A DNA stretch of 64,000 bases. Origin: Nostoc sp. TCL240-02. GTDB lineage: Bacteria > Cyanobacteriota > Cyanobacteriia > Cyanobacteriales > Nostocaceae. Positions 18,663 through 28,936 of the stretch are shown piece after piece. The DNA is taken from positions 2,108,501 through 2,172,500 of the forward strand of contig NZ_CP040094.1 in NCBI RefSeq assembly GCF_013343235.1, read 5' to 3'. Made by a program: the position numbers and the translations under genes. The notes below the pieces were generated by a model. It was not told the origin of the DNA and did no database searches. It saw nothing but the letters and a program-made list of their open reading frames with translations. The stretch's first letter is position 1. Each line of letters opens with the position of its first letter.

Positions 18663-19763
18663 TTAAAATCCCATTGCCTCGGCGACTGCGCCCAATTCTG
18701 CTGCAATCCCCTGTTTAAATTGACTGTGATTGTGTTTAATGGCTGTATCTGGGTCTTTTAGACCATTACCTGTAAGGACACAAACCACTGTCGCCCCTGT
18801 AGGAATTTCGTCTTTTACCTGCAATAATCCGGCTACAGAAGCGGCGCTAGCAGGTTCGCAGAAGATCCCTTCTGATGATGCTAAAAGTCGATAAGCATCA
18901 AGAATTTCTGCATCGGTAACGGCGTGGAAATTTCCTTGACTTGCGGTTTGGGCTGCGATCGCTAATTCCCAGCTAGCGGGGTTGCCAATGCGAATTGCTG
19001 TCGCTAGGGTTTCGGGATGCGCCACGGGCTGACCGTGTACTAATGGGGCTGCACCTGCGGCTTGGAATCCCATCATTCGGGGTAAGCGATCGCACTTTCC
19101 ATCTTGATGATATTGACAAAAGCCCATCCAATATGCTGTGATATTTCCCGCATTGCCTACGGGGATACATAGCCAGTCTGGTGCATCACCCAGCGCATCG
19201 ACGATTTCAAAGGCTCCAGTTTTTTGCCCTTCTAGGCGGTAGGGATTGACTGAATTAACCAACGTGACCGGATAGCTTTCGGCCATTTCGCGGACAATTT
19301 CTAGCGCTTGGTCAAAATTCCCTTTAATTGCCAATACTTCTGCACCATACAATAATGCTTGGGCTAACTTGCCCAGTGCCACATAACCGTCTGGAATTAA
19401 TACAAAGGCATTCATCCCTCCACGCCTTGCATAAGCGGCGGCGGCGGCTGAGGTGTTACCTGTGCTGGCACAAATTACTGCTTTTGCTCCTGCTTCCTTG
19501 GCCTTGGAAATTGCCATAGTCATCCCCCGGTCTTTGAAGCTGCCGGTAGGATTCAGACCATCATATTTTACAAAAACCCGTACTTGTCTGCCAATACGTT
19601 CTGCGATCGCTGGCACTGGTATTAGAGGTGTATTGCCTTCCAAAAGAGTGACGACCGGGGTTGTTTCACTGACAGGCAAGTATTGGCGATAGGCTTCTAT
19701 CAGTCCGGGCCAAGGTTGGCGATGAGATTTAGCAACAGACAGGCTCAAAGTCACAGGATTCAA
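18663..19763 (-). CDS. thrC: Threonine synthase
   Basis: This is a 366-aa PLP enzyme converting O-phosphohomoserine to threonine. The PLP-lysine motif is [11 protein letters not shown]. Other fold type II signatures are [30 protein letters not shown] and [20 protein letters not shown] near the N-terminus binds substrate. The length is typical of the short (class II-like bacterial) enzymes. The start at ATG 19763 gives [18 protein letters not shown]; a closer start is not obvious. Confidence 0.95.
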   Translation of the reverse strand: MNPVTLSLSVAKSHRQPWPGLIEAYRQYLPVSETTPVVTLLEGNTPLIPVPAIAERIGRQVRVFVKYDGLNPTGSFKDRGMTMAISKAKEAGAKAVICASTGNTSAAAAAYARRGGMNAFVLIPDGYVALGKLAQALLYGAEVLAIKGNFDQALEIVREMAESYPVTLVNSVNPYRLEGQKTGAFEIVDALGDAPDWLCIPVGNAGNITAYWMGFCQYHQDGKCDRLPRMMGFQAAGAAPLVHGQPVAHPETLATAIRIGNPASWELAIAAQTASQGNFHAVTDAEILDAYRLLASSEGIFCEPASAASVAGLLQVKDEIPTGATVVCVLTGNGLKDPDTAIKHNHSQFKQGIAAELGAVAEAMGF

Positions 19764-20407
19764 AATTTCTTAATGTTAAGGATTCGATATTTAGAGGAAG
19801 TGGCAGATGGAAGCGGAAGAGGAAGAAAGTGAATTTTTCTTTGCCTTGTCCCAGCCCTTTAGTTCCAAAAGAATATTACTTATAGAATATTATTTTTTGT
19901 GGTGCAGGTGTTTCACTTGCCATTTTTATCTAGAATACCAGTTAAATAGGCAATGCGCTGTCTCTCCTTGGCAGTAGCCTTGGGCGAGTCCTTGCCCAAG
20001 GCTACTGCCAAAAAATGTGGATATTAAAAAGGTCAAATTTTAAGGTGACTGGGGAAATCTCTACTGCCTAACTCCTAAATTTTTCATAATCTAGCAGAAT
20101 TCTTGATATAGTCTACATATAATTCGTGCGTAAATTCCCTAAAAAGGGCGATAATAATTCATACAACCATAATTGACAGACTATCAATTTAAGTATTGCT
20201 AAGTATCGTCAAGTGGGCGGAAGCTTTGCATAATACTTAGGGTGATGTTTTTCTTGGAACACAGCCATTACGATCGCCGTCTCTTATGATTGAACCTAAA
20301 ACCCATTAGACTAATTTATGAAAAATATACAATATTTTAATAAAGCTTAAAAGAGCATTATTATAATATTTCTAATGGTGTGAGTTAAATTGTGGATTTA
20401 ATAAGCG
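19764..20407. other. Long intergenic region upstream of thrC
   Basis: About 640 bp, AT-rich, without a supported gene. It contains the strong inverted repeat at 19968-20011 and the divergent promoter regions of thrC and the gene at 20408. HIP1-like octamers are present around 20270-20280. Confidence 0.5.
19968..20011. repeat. 18-bp perfect inverted repeat
   Basis: TTGGCAGTAGCCTTGGGC (19968-19985) and its complement GCCCAAGGCTACTGCCAA (19994-20011), separated by eight bases. No T run follows, so it looks like a dispersed palindromic repeat, though it could affect transcript ends. Confidence 0.75.
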
Positions 20408-20599
20408 ATGCCTACTTGTTTATCTAGTGTTTCCGATCGCGAGTCCCAGGCGAACTGGGTCAGTAAGCTAACCAAGTCTTATTATCAAGACGATCAGCAA
20501 GCGAAATTGATGCATTTACAAGCAGAAGTAGACTCTCTGTTGCAGCAGTTGGAAAACCTGAAGAACCAACGTCTAGCCGAAACTAACCAAAAAGAATAA
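20408..20599 (+). CDS. Small conserved-type hypothetical protein, coiled coil
   Basis: This is a 63-aa hydrophilic protein. Residues 30-58 (QQAKLMHLQAEVDSLLQQLE) show heptad-spaced leucines and predict a coiled coil. No domain is recognised. It is convergent with the large gene ending at 20661. No clear Shine-Dalgarno is seen before the ATG, so the start is only moderately certain. Confidence 0.5.
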   Translation: MPTCLSSVSDRESQANWVSKLTKSYYQDDQQAKLMHLQAEVDSLLQQLENLKNQRLAETNQKE

Positions 20600-20660
20600 G
20601 TCAATTTTGGAGATAGCGATTGCCAGTGCCTCTTTAATTTAAATTTGATTAAGGGGCGTG

Positions 20661-23033
20661 CTATTCAAAGCGCTGATTTTTCTCTGACCAGCGCTTCAGA
20701 CTGTAGTTATGAGCATTTTCAACTAATAAAGCTAAAGATTGCACGTCTGAAAGCTTGGCGATCGCAGAGAGTCTTTGTAAGTCATTTCTAGTAAAATCAG
20801 TGTAAATGACTTGATTGCTGTCAGACAAAATTATAGTCCGGTCGCGGCGTTCTTCTGTGTTTTTCGCCTGAATTTCAGGTGAAGACTGATTCAAGGATGC
20901 TATTGCTGCTGCTGAGATAGTCAGTATTATTTCTGGTTGAGCATTATTTGTTAAATCAATCACTTGAACGGGCCAATTACCCAACTTCCCCTGCATCTGC
21001 TCAAAGGTAGGAATAGCACCAGCCGCAACTTCGCCAGATTGCTGTAAAGATTGCCACACACTTGATAATATTACCTTCACTCCTTGGGGATTTTGTTGAT
21101 GCAGTTCTTGTAGAGTGACAGGAGATGGTTGTACCCATTCCAGTGCTGCATTTGTCAAAGCTAGAGGTTTGGGTTGAAGAACATCGTTTTGATTCTCTAG
21201 AATTTTTGGGCCCGCAGCCAATAGACGCAAAACTTTACCCTGTAGTTGCACTGCTTTGATAGCGGCTATAGTAATTTTTTGTTCACCATTTGGCAACCAG
21301 ACTATAATCTGGATTTCCGGGTCAGAAATGATTCCCAAAGTTTTCCAGAAAAATTTGGCGGCGGAAGTTTTGGATGGGTTCAAATTCTCAAAGGGGGAAT
21401 TTAGCCAGCTTTTACCGTCATTAAATGCACTCACCTCTACCTGATACCAAACTTGATTATCAGTGAGTTTCAAGTCTGCTGAAGAATTTGGTTGCAGCCA
21501 CTCACTACTAGTAACTTGAGTAATTGGTTGCACTGTACCAACAATCTGACTAGGGTGAGTAGAGGATATTTGCGACTTTGCACCCTCACTATTGAGTTTT
21601 GCTAAGAGACCTTGAATATAGACAAGATTATCTTTTGTAATTTTTGGTTGCGTCTTTAACCAGGAATTAGCGTGTTCTTCTCCCTGCTGAACTGCCAAAA
21701 TCAAAGCGAACCAAGCTTGTACATCTAGTCTATTTGGATTTACCCGCAACGCTGCGGCTGTGCGATTCCACAACCGTTTTTTATCGGCTTTGAGTAGAGT
21801 CGCAATTTCTTGAGCATTATGTGGCGACGCTTCAAACACCTGTAATGCTTTCCCCCAGCGACCGTCAATCAAGTCTGCTAGCACTTCTTGACTAGGACTT
21901 GCCCATTTTTTTTCGGCTTGGGTTTTAGTAAGTTGGGAATGCAAGCGAATCAAATCCATTTGCGCTTGCGCCACCTCTGGAAAAACTCCTTTGCGCTGTT
22001 TCTTGATGAATTTCAACCATTCAAAAGCTGGTGTCCATAGTCCGCTACGGGCAATTGACAGGGCGTTTTGGTATGCAGAATCTTTAAGCGCTGCTGATTT
22101 GAGGGTAATCGCCTCTAATTCAATTGGTTTGAGGAATAACCTCACAGGTTTGACTTGGTAAACCTGTAAGTGCGGTTCTAAACCTATAGTTTGATCGACA
22201 ACTAACTCTTTTGTACCATCACCAGTTACCTGCTGCCATCTGGGTAATTGTCCGTTGGGACTTGTCCAAGATAACATTTGTAGTAGATTGGTGCGTTGTG
22301 GATTGTAGTATACAACTTGACCATAAGCATCAGTTCCTGGTTGACGTTGACCCTGCAAATTAAACCAAACCCCTGGTGATGGTGTCCCACCGTCAAAGCG
22401 TTGGACTTCAGTTAAAGGTAGGGGAATACTGATATCTTGGAGTTCTGATGTCTCATCAAGTGAGGGTGAAATCACAGAGGATTCTTCTGGCCCAGTTATA
22501 GGTAATTGAGTGGCTAGATAGTAGTAATTTTCTGACTGAGATTTAAACTCTAAATCTTTTGATAGCTCATAAACCCTGAGTTCCACAAGTTTTTTACAAT
22601 CAGATTGACAATTAACACGCTGTTGGAAAACCGGCAGTAAAAAAGAGTCTTTCGCATCTTGACGTAAAGGCAGAGTTTCGCCAAATATTTGGTTTTTTTG
22701 ACTCAAATCAAGTTGAATTTGTTTGAGGGTTTTGGGGCGTTCGTATTTTCCAAGGGGGATTTGTGCCCATGCAGGTAAAATTTTATTTAGCCAGCTTACC
22801 TGGTCTGGATTGAAGATGAAGAGAACGCTAATCCAGGCGAAAGCCATAATTAGACTAGCACTACTCAACAAAATTGCGTAGCTTGCCACCGTAGGTATCG
22901 CTAGTGTTGACGACAACCAACTTCCCCCTTTAAGCTTTTTCTGGGGTTTTTTAGCGATGCGTTTCATCACACCTGTATGAAGTTTATTTTGTTTAGAGGC
23001 TTTTGATGTCAGCTTGCGTGGACGATTTGCCAT
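20661..23033 (-). CDS. Large membrane-anchored protein of unknown function
   Basis: This is a 790-aa protein. A very basic N-terminus (about residues 1-40, many Lys and Arg) is followed by one or two hydrophobic helices (about 45-75, IPTVASYAILLSSASLIMAF). The remaining 700 residues are hydrophilic and probably lie outside the cytoplasm, with sequences such as FDGGTPSPGVWFNLQGQRQP and a Cys pair in RVNCQSDCKKLVE. No catalytic motif or family is recognised. It appears to be a single-gene unit, and the following downstream gene is convergent. Confidence 0.65.
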   Translation of the reverse strand: MANRPRKLTSKASKQNKLHTGVMKRIAKKPQKKLKGGSWLSSTLAIPTVASYAILLSSASLIMAFAWISVLFIFNPDQVSWLNKILPAWAQIPLGKYERPKTLKQIQLDLSQKNQIFGETLPLRQDAKDSFLLPVFQQRVNCQSDCKKLVELRVYELSKDLEFKSQSENYYYLATQLPITGPEESSVISPSLDETSELQDISIPLPLTEVQRFDGGTPSPGVWFNLQGQRQPGTDAYGQVVYYNPQRTNLLQMLSWTSPNGQLPRWQQVTGDGTKELVVDQTIGLEPHLQVYQVKPVRLFLKPIELEAITLKSAALKDSAYQNALSIARSGLWTPAFEWLKFIKKQRKGVFPEVAQAQMDLIRLHSQLTKTQAEKKWASPSQEVLADLIDGRWGKALQVFEASPHNAQEIATLLKADKKRLWNRTAAALRVNPNRLDVQAWFALILAVQQGEEHANSWLKTQPKITKDNLVYIQGLLAKLNSEGAKSQISSTHPSQIVGTVQPITQVTSSEWLQPNSSADLKLTDNQVWYQVEVSAFNDGKSWLNSPFENLNPSKTSAAKFFWKTLGIISDPEIQIIVWLPNGEQKITIAAIKAVQLQGKVLRLLAAGPKILENQNDVLQPKPLALTNAALEWVQPSPVTLQELHQQNPQGVKVILSSVWQSLQQSGEVAAGAIPTFEQMQGKLGNWPVQVIDLTNNAQPEIILTISAAAIASLNQSSPEIQAKNTEERRDRTIILSDSNQVIYTDFTRNDLQRLSAIAKLSDVQSLALLVENAHNYSLKRWSEKNQRFE

Positions 23034-23355
23034 AGATTAGGGATTAGAAATTGAGGATTGGGGATTGAAAAAGAGGCAAGGGGGAAGAGAGCAGGGGGGA
23101 CAATTCAGAAAGGGGGATTCAGACCCATGTTCCGCTCTATTCACGGCTCTCGGTTGGGGTCATTTCCCCCTGCCTCTTCGTTGAGAAAACTCTTTCCTAG
23201 TACCTAGTCCCCAATACCCTGTTATACTCGTCCTTTCAGAAGTTGCCCAGAAAGATTAAGTCTAATTTTGGACAAAATCCGTAAATTTTCCCATGTGAAC
23301 GCTAGACGATAGCGCATACACTCTTCACTTAAGTATGTGAGCAGAGTGTAAAAAG
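23034..23355. other. Intergenic region before the porin gene
   Basis: 322 bp between divergent genes. 23040-23110 has low-complexity GATTGGGGATTG and GGGGGA runs. The part nearer 23300 should hold the porin promoter; TATACT at 23362 lies within the start region. No gene seen. Confidence 0.45.
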
Positions 23356-25053
23356 TTGAAAGGTATACTTATTAGCCGCAGTCATCGCCAAACTTGGATG
23401 CTCGCATGGTTACTAATTGCGGGAGTAAATGGAGCTGCACAAAAAGCATCAGCACAAGAGTACATCAATACAGAAACTACTCAGGCTCAGGAGAGTATAG
23501 ATTTAAATTCTCCTCCCCTCTCCCCCATAAATCCGATGGCGCAAGTTACATCGGTTTCTCAACTTAAAGACGTACAACCCAATGATTGGGCATTCCAAGC
23601 ATTACAGTCTTTGGTGGAACGCTATGGTTGTATAGCAGGGTATCCAGATAGTAGCTATCGCGGTAATCGCGCCTTAACTCGGTATGAATTCGCCGCCGGG
23701 GTGAATGCTTGTTTAGATAGAGTCAATGAATTAATTACTACAGCCACCAGCGATTTAGTTACCCGCGAAGATTTAGCAACATTACAAAAATTGCAATCAG
23801 AATTTGCTCCCGAATTAGCAACTTTGCGGGGTCGTGTCGATAGTTTAGAAGCCAGAACTGGCGAACTTGAAACCAACCAATTCTCAACAACAACCAAACT
23901 CAGTGGACTACTAATAGTTGGTATTCAAGGACGGACTAGCAATCGTGGTGATGTCAATCCTAGAGATGGACAAAAAGATACAGATGATGCAGGGACAAAC
24001 ATTAATGTTATATCCCTGGCGCAACTATATTTGACTAGTCAAATCACTCCCAGTAGTTACTTGTTTACAGGTCTTTTAGATGGTAACGGAAAAACTTCGC
24101 CTAGATTTACCAATAGTGTTTCTAGAAATGATGTTTTGCTTGGCTACGAATTTCCTACAGATAGCTTGATTGTAAGTGACCTAAATTTTCATTGGCTGGT
24201 GACAGATAAATTAGCAATCATGGTGGGAACAGAAGGCGTAAGTATGCCTGCTGCTTTCCGAGGCCCCAATCGGGTAGAAAGTGCTGCAACAGGGCCGCTG
24301 TCTTATTTTGCCCAAAGAAACCCAATTTTAAATATGGGATACGGTCACGGTGGTATAGCTATTGATTGGCAATTTGCTAAACGCGCTAGTTTGCAAGCAA
24401 TTTATACTAGTTATAAACCAGGAAATCCCGGTAACAGTAGCGGTTTATTCGATGGAACCACAACTACTGGTGTGCAATTGCTGCTAACACCAACTGACAC
24501 TCTAGATTTAAGCTTGTATTACGTCAACAATTATTCTTCGGATGGTTGTTTGCTAACCTTTGTTGGTGATGAATGCTTAACTACAGTTAATACCACTACC
24601 GGAAAATCAGCACCTTTGCAAACTAATGCTGTGGGTGCAACTGTCACTTGGCAAATTTCACCTCGTATTAGCGCAGGTGCGTGGGGTGGTTATACTAAAT
24701 CTTACATTCCTGGTCAATCGGGAAATGTAGAAACGACGAATTATATGGTGTTTATGAATTTCCCTGATTTATTTGCTAAAGGAAATTTGGGGGGAATTTA
24801 TGTCGGTCAACCTCCTAAAATTACCAGTAGCGACCTACCTGTGGGGAATAATGTCCCTGATTTTATTAATACTGGTTTAGGACGTGCAGGTGGACAACCA
24901 GGAACTACCACTCAAATTGAGGCATTCTATCGTTTCCAGCTAACAGATAATATTAGCATTACACCAGGAATAATTCATCTCTTGCAGCCTGGTAATACAC
25001 CAGATAGTGACTCAGTTACCATCGGCATTCTGCGGAGTACTTTTAGTTTTTAA
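23356..25053 (+). CDS. SLH-domain carbohydrate/iron-type porin (OprB-like)
   Basis: This is a 565-aa outer-membrane protein. A TTG start is assumed because no ATG lies in frame before the signal peptide (MKGILISRSHRQTWMLAWLL, cleavage after QKASAQ). An SLH domain (VTSVSQLKDVQPNDWAFQAL through GNRALTRYEFAAGVNACLDR) is followed by a short coiled coil (RVDSLEARTGELETNQF) and a beta-barrel ending ILRSTFSF, with the C-terminal Phe usual for barrel insertion. This is the standard architecture of cyanobacterial porins, which cross the peptidoglycan and carry small solutes. A related gene is at 45165-46940. Confidence 0.85.
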   Translation: MKGILISRSHRQTWMLAWLLIAGVNGAAQKASAQEYINTETTQAQESIDLNSPPLSPINPMAQVTSVSQLKDVQPNDWAFQALQSLVERYGCIAGYPDSSYRGNRALTRYEFAAGVNACLDRVNELITTATSDLVTREDLATLQKLQSEFAPELATLRGRVDSLEARTGELETNQFSTTTKLSGLLIVGIQGRTSNRGDVNPRDGQKDTDDAGTNINVISLAQLYLTSQITPSSYLFTGLLDGNGKTSPRFTNSVSRNDVLLGYEFPTDSLIVSDLNFHWLVTDKLAIMVGTEGVSMPAAFRGPNRVESAATGPLSYFAQRNPILNMGYGHGGIAIDWQFAKRASLQAIYTSYKPGNPGNSSGLFDGTTTTGVQLLLTPTDTLDLSLYYVNNYSSDGCLLTFVGDECLTTVNTTTGKSAPLQTNAVGATVTWQISPRISAGAWGGYTKSYIPGQSGNVETTNYMVFMNFPDLFAKGNLGGIYVGQPPKITSSDLPVGNNVPDFINTGLGRAGGQPGTTTQIEAFYRFQLTDNISITPGIIHLLQPGNTPDSDSVTIGILRSTFSF

Positions 25054-25162
25054 TTTTGCTTTGAGACAAACATTGTAGAGCTTACAGCATATCAGATGAG
25101 AAAGCCATCTGATAAATTAAATTTTTTGGCGATTTTTGCGTAAGTTCAGGAGATATAAAAAA

Positions 25163-25183
25163 GGTTTGGCGGTGAGCCAAACC
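25163..25183 (+). terminator. Hairpin downstream of the porin gene
   Basis: GGTTTGGC (25163-25170) and GCCAAACC (25176-25183), followed by TCTATAT. It lies 110 bp after the porin stop codon. Confidence 0.6.
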
Positions 25184-26173
25184 TCTATATAAATCCAGTG
25201 CATAACAACATCCCGAATTAATTTACTCATTATTAGATTCATAGGGCATCTTCCTATAGGATGTGTGCAAATATCCTCAAACCTGATAAGATATTATATT
25301 AGTATCATTCAATACCTCAAACAGAAAATTAATCTGCCAAATGTTAGAAGCTATGGCAGATTAATTTAGATATTAAAGATAGTAAAAAAACTCAAAATAT
25401 TTTTATATCTAAAACTTGTATAAAAGCAATTTTTCCAACTAGTAAACAAAATAAAAGACGGGATAAATTATCCCGTCTAAATAGCTTGAAAGTGGCAATA
25501 CACCTTGGACTCTGTAAAAAACAGCACAAATAAAACTTAATAGGTTGTAAGACGAACAAATAATATGAACAAAAAGAATGCTAGTTGAGCTTATTCTTAA
25601 TGTTTTAATCATTTGCATTCTAGCTAATATATCACAGCTTAATTATAATGTAATGTCAAAATGCCAAATACTTAACGACAAAAAAGACGGGCTAACGCCC
25701 GTCTTCTGTATAAAAAGTAAAAACATCTTGGTAATTTCTGCAATATATCAAAATACTCTAATCACTAGCTGCCAAATTGCCAAATACTGATTAATCAAAC
25801 ACAAATATTATTTTCTCTGTACTTAAATGTATTTGTCGTTTATAGATTTTACTCTCAATAAAAATTAATAGTTACTCAAAGGATTTTGTGATGGTTTATA
25901 ATAAGATATTTATTTTTCTCTTATTGTCATTAATTAATATTGCATAAGGTGTGTTGCCTTGAGACATAAAAAAGCCTGCGTAGGCGTAGCCCATCGCAAA
26001 CATTGCACCATCAATTAGAGATAATTTATATTTGTCTACATAGTATAATAGGTTACACAAATTACGCAAAATATATCTGTAGGGGCAATTCATGAATTGC
26101 CCCTACAGTGCAGGTTTATTTACCATCAAAGAATGATTAATAAAAAGTTATTTGTTAGGTAAAACCTATGCAG
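25184..26173. other. About 1-kb AT-rich gene desert with hairpins
   Basis: No supported gene. Two terminator-like hairpins are present: AGACGGGATA/TATCCCGTCT (25456-25478) and AAGACGGGC/GCCCGTCTT (25684-25705), both with A-rich 5' flanks. Open frames at 25578-25790 and 25896-26093 have poor coding character. The GCGTAGGCGTAGCCC sequence near 25980 is a common Nostoc repeat fragment. Confidence 0.55.
26077..26108. repeat. 32-bp perfect palindrome (TGTAGGGGC family)
   Basis: CTGTAGGGGCAATTCA followed by its exact complement. A relative with the same arms but a different centre is at 57566-57595. It is probably a dispersed miniature repeat. Confidence 0.75.
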
Positions 26174-26237
26174 TATAGCGGTTATCAGTCTACTTCAGTA
26201 CAGTAGGAGAGAGCAATTCTACTGATAATTGGTGGTG

Positions 26238-26633
26238 ATGAAAGCCTACTCTCTCGACTTGCGTCAAAAAATAGTTGATGCTTATGCCTGCGGTGACATT
26301 TCCCAACGAAAACTGGCTAAAAACTTTGGTGTCACCTTAAGTTTTGTGCAAAATTTACTCAAACGCCATCGAGAATTGGGGATGATAGGCCCCAAGGTGC
26401 GGACTGAGCAGACAGCAACAAAGTTGAATGCTGAACAGTTAGAAATCCTGCGCCAACTCGTCATAGCACAGCCCGATGCGACGTTAAGCGAATTGCGGGA
26501 ACGACTTTACGAGAAAACAGAGGTCTTAATTGGGGTAGCTACGGTGAATCGGATGGTTCGCTGGAAACTTCACCTCAACCTCAAAAAAAAAGTCTCCACC
26601 TCACAAAAAAAGGTAGTGATGAAGTCCAACTAG
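26238..26633 (+). CDS. IS630-family transposase, N-terminal part (OrfA)
   Basis: This is a 131-aa protein beginning MKAYSLDLRQKIVDAYACGD, a helix-turn-helix DNA-binding region with QRKLAKNFGVTLSFVQNLLK. Codons after the A9 run at 26583-26591 diverge from the family. A -1 shift there joins it to OrfB, giving LHLTKKGSDEVQLARFEYW. Programmed frameshifting is usual for this family. Confidence 0.88.
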   Translation: MKAYSLDLRQKIVDAYACGDISQRKLAKNFGVTLSFVQNLLKRHRELGMIGPKVRTEQTATKLNAEQLEILRQLVIAQPDATLSELRERLYEKTEVLIGVATVNRMVRWKLHLNLKKKVSTSQKKVVMKSN

Positions 26634-26656
26634 CCCGATTTGAGTACTGGAAACTC

Positions 26657-27196
26657 TTGAGGGGGATACCCGTCGAAGAGCTGATTTTCTTAGATGAATC
26701 GGGAGTTAATCTGTCCTTCATCCGCAAATGTGCCCGCGCCTTGCCTGGCCTTTCAGCCTATGCTCAAAAGCCCAACCGCAAAGGGAAAAATGTCTCGGTA
26801 ATTGGTGCAATTAGCTTGAAAGGACTGCTCACCCAATGGAGTGGCTTAGGTTCTATCGATGCTTTGACTTTTGATGCCTTCATCGCCCAAAAGCTCGTAC
26901 CCAAACTTTGGCCTGGTGCAGTGGTGATCATGGATAACTGCTCAATCCATAAAAGTGATGAACTTGAAGCTTTGCTCATCGCTGCTGGCGCTCATCTCAT
27001 TTATCTCCCCCCCTATTCTCCCGATTTTTCACCGATTGAGAATTGTTGGTCCAAGATTAAGAACATTCTCCGTCGCATCGGTGCAAGGACATACCCTGAT
27101 TTACTCCAGGCATTAGATACGGCATTCGCAGAAGTGACAATAGAGAATTTGCTGGGTTGGTTTACTCACTGCTGCTACTGTACCTCACAAGACTGA
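26657..27196 (+). CDS. IS630-family transposase, catalytic part (OrfB)
   Basis: 179 aa from the first in-frame ATG-equivalent, but the natural product is probably a fusion with OrfA. The DDE domain has Asp in EELIFLDESGVNLSF, Asp in GAVVIMDNCSIHKS and Glu in YSPDFSPIENCWSKIK. It ends at the right inverted repeat. All catalytic residues are present, so the element may be active. Confidence 0.9.
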   Translation: MRGIPVEELIFLDESGVNLSFIRKCARALPGLSAYAQKPNRKGKNVSVIGAISLKGLLTQWSGLGSIDALTFDAFIAQKLVPKLWPGAVVIMDNCSIHKSDELEALLIAAGAHLIYLPPYSPDFSPIENCWSKIKNILRRIGARTYPDLLQALDTAFAEVTIENLLGWFTHCCYCTSQD

Positions 27197-27379
27197 TAAC
27201 CGCTATATTGGATTCTTTTGTACAGTACGTATTTCCACTAAACTTAGACGGCTAACTGTTAATAAGTAACAGCTAATCATAGTAAATAATTAGCAATTAA
27301 ACATTAACAATTAGCCGTCAATCCCATTGGGGAGTATTTAAAATTCAAATATCAAAAGGATTTTCGTAGCAAAGTCACT

Positions 27380-27718
27380 TTAAGCACGCTCATCAAATCT
27401 AGTGTAGAAACCACCGTATTTTATCCAGTATTGTTTCAAAGTATGATGAGGAGTATGTAAACTAGCTTTAGCCTGATATAAAATTACTTGGCGATGATCG
27501 CCCATCCAGATTTTATTAATGGGGTCAACGGATATTACTGTTCCTCCTAAAGAAGCGACACATTGAGAGAATCTTTCAATGGTCGTATATTCTAATGTCT
27601 CGAATATAAAGAAGTTACCGGAACAAATCAAATGGCGGCTACGAATCCAACAGCGCATCTTTTTTTCAGCCTGTGGAGGTAACATTTTATATTTAACAGA
27701 TTCAAGCTGAATCAACAT
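27380..27718 (-). CDS. cpeR: CpeR, activator of phycoerythrin gene expression
   Basis: This is a 112-aa protein matching CpeR through MLPPQAEKKMRCWIRSRHLI, SLGGTVISVDPINKIWMGDH and YWIKYGGFYTRFDERA. CpeR is required for expression of phycoerythrin operons under green light. The ATG at 27718 overlaps the cpeT stop (ATGTTGA), so it is translationally coupled. A shorter start at 27685 (MLPPQAE) would match the conserved region exactly. The gene order linker, cpeS, cpeT, cpeR matches the end of the known cpeCDESTR operon. Confidence 0.88.
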   Translation of the reverse strand: MLIQLESVKYKMLPPQAEKKMRCWIRSRHLICSGNFFIFETLEYTTIERFSQCVASLGGTVISVDPINKIWMGDHRQVILYQAKASLHTPHHTLKQYWIKYGGFYTRFDERA

Positions 27719-28341
27719 AATGCTCTCACTGCAAGTAATTCATCAGCAAAACTTTCCCGTTTTTCAAATCGCAAAGGCCCAGCAGTTGATCCCCATATCT
27801 GCTTGTGGGTTTCAATATCCATACCTTTATCTAGACTTATCCAAGTATGCTCGGTTATTTCTACGTCGCTGATTAGATATGTCTGGCAGCCATTGCGGTT
27901 AATCAGACATTGATTACCCGGTTCCACGCTACCCCGAAACATTTCACCCTCTCGTTGGAAAACCATCGAACAGTTATAACGCCGTTCGATACAATCTGGG
28001 GTGATGGTTTTGAGGATATCTAATTCACGAGCCGCACCTGCATAAAGCATCTGGTCTTTCAAGCTGTAATTTTCGATATAAATGCGATCGCCACAATCTA
28101 CCAGTCTATGTACTCCTTGGCGGTAGGGTGTCCATAAATCGTGGTCATAAGCTTGTTCTGAATAAAAACCGATGGCAGAAAAAAATTCAATCGGTAAAGG
28201 ACGGAAAAAAATGTGAATGTGGGCGTAAAGTTGGGGATTTGCAAAAGATTGCTTGTAGTTGCTAAAATCTCCTGCCATCCAACAGGCTAAGGTGAGTAAA
28301 TCACTAGCGTTGGTGCTAGATTCACTGGGTGCTATTGTCAT
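27712..28341 (-). CDS. cpeT: CpeT-type phycoerythrobilin lyase
   Basis: This is a 209-aa protein of the CpcT/CpeT family (CWMAGDFSNYKQSFANPQLY, AHIHIFFRPLPIEFF, FRGSVEPGNQCLI, DIETHKQIWGSTAGPLRF). In phycoerythrin operons CpeT attaches phycoerythrobilin to a beta-subunit cysteine. Start ATG 28341 (MTIAPSES) is preferred because GAGG lies seven bases upstream; a TTG 21 bases earlier is possible. It sits between cpeS and cpeR. Confidence 0.88.
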   Translation of the reverse strand: MTIAPSESSTNASDLLTLACWMAGDFSNYKQSFANPQLYAHIHIFFRPLPIEFFSAIGFYSEQAYDHDLWTPYRQGVHRLVDCGDRIYIENYSLKDQMLYAGAARELDILKTITPDCIERRYNCSMVFQREGEMFRGSVEPGNQCLINRNGCQTYLISDVEITEHTWISLDKGMDIETHKQIWGSTAGPLRFEKRESFADELLAVRALC

Positions 28342-28399
28342 ATTCAACCTCAGTAGTGACAAAACTAGATGATTCCTTCTATGTTTTAACCTGATATTA

Positions 28400-28936
28400 C
28401 TAACTGGTTGAACTAGACAAAGAGCGAATCTCTGAAGAAAAGGAAGCTGTTGTCACACCTTTACCATCACTGGTTTTAATTGTCGCTACCCGAAATCGCA
28501 GATTTGGTGTGGCAAACCAAATTCGCTCTTCAGCAGCAGCGTGTTCATACTCCGTCAGCAGGGTAAAAATCCCATCTTCACTCAAGTGGTATTTACCCAC
28601 TGCGGGGATTGTCTCAGCGTACCCTTGATCGCGTAAAAGTTTTCCCCTAGAAGGATTTTCTATATCTGGAATTGGCACCAACACGGTACTACCAGAGATT
28701 GGTTTATCGTCCCAGTCTGACTCACCTTTCCAAGTCATCCGAAAGGGGTGAGTGATACTGCCGGGGTCGGTGTCATACAATTGACAAATTGCTAATACCG
28801 CCGGATCGTTGGTGGATAGAGACTCAACGTCAATGTTAGACAGCACTTGTTCAAAGTGAGCGAATGCTAAATGATGACCGCTACGTTGCGATCGCCATCG
28901 CCCAATTGAAAGTTCAAAGAATTCAGTAATTTCCAT
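28400..28936 (-). CDS. cpeS: CpeS-type phycobilin lyase
   Basis: This is a 178-aa S/U-type lyase of the lipocalin-like CpcS/CpeS family. The opening MEITEFFELSIGRWRSQRSG with HHL is the G-x-W-x-S-x-R-x-x-H signature. GKLLRDQGYAETIPAVGKY and EERIWFATPNLRFRV are conserved strands. CpeS attaches phycoerythrobilin to Cys82-type positions. Operon position before cpeT agrees with cpeCDESTR. Confidence 0.87.
   Translation of the reverse strand: MEITEFFELSIGRWRSQRSGHHLAFAHFEQVLSNIDVESLSTNDPAVLAICQLYDTDPGSITHPFRMTWKGESDWDDKPISGSTVLVPIPDIENPSRGKLLRDQGYAETIPAVGKYHLSEDGIFTLLTEYEHAAAEERIWFATPNLRFRVATIKTSDGKGVTTASFSSEIRSLSSSTS

Larger units (their letters stand above)
26176..27205 (+). mobile_element. IS630-family insertion sequence
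   Basis: The ends are TAGCGGTTATCAGTCT on the left and its near-perfect complement on the right, flanked by TA (26174-26175 and 27206-27207), the TA duplication typical of IS630/Tc1 elements. It is 1030 bp with two overlapping-frame transposase ORFs. A miniature relative with similar ends is at 42433-42566. Confidence 0.9.

Noticed and set aside
25578..25790. 70-codon plus-strand frame in the 25-kb gene desert
   Set aside because: It contains a terminator-like hairpin (25684-25705) and has low-complexity, AT-driven composition.
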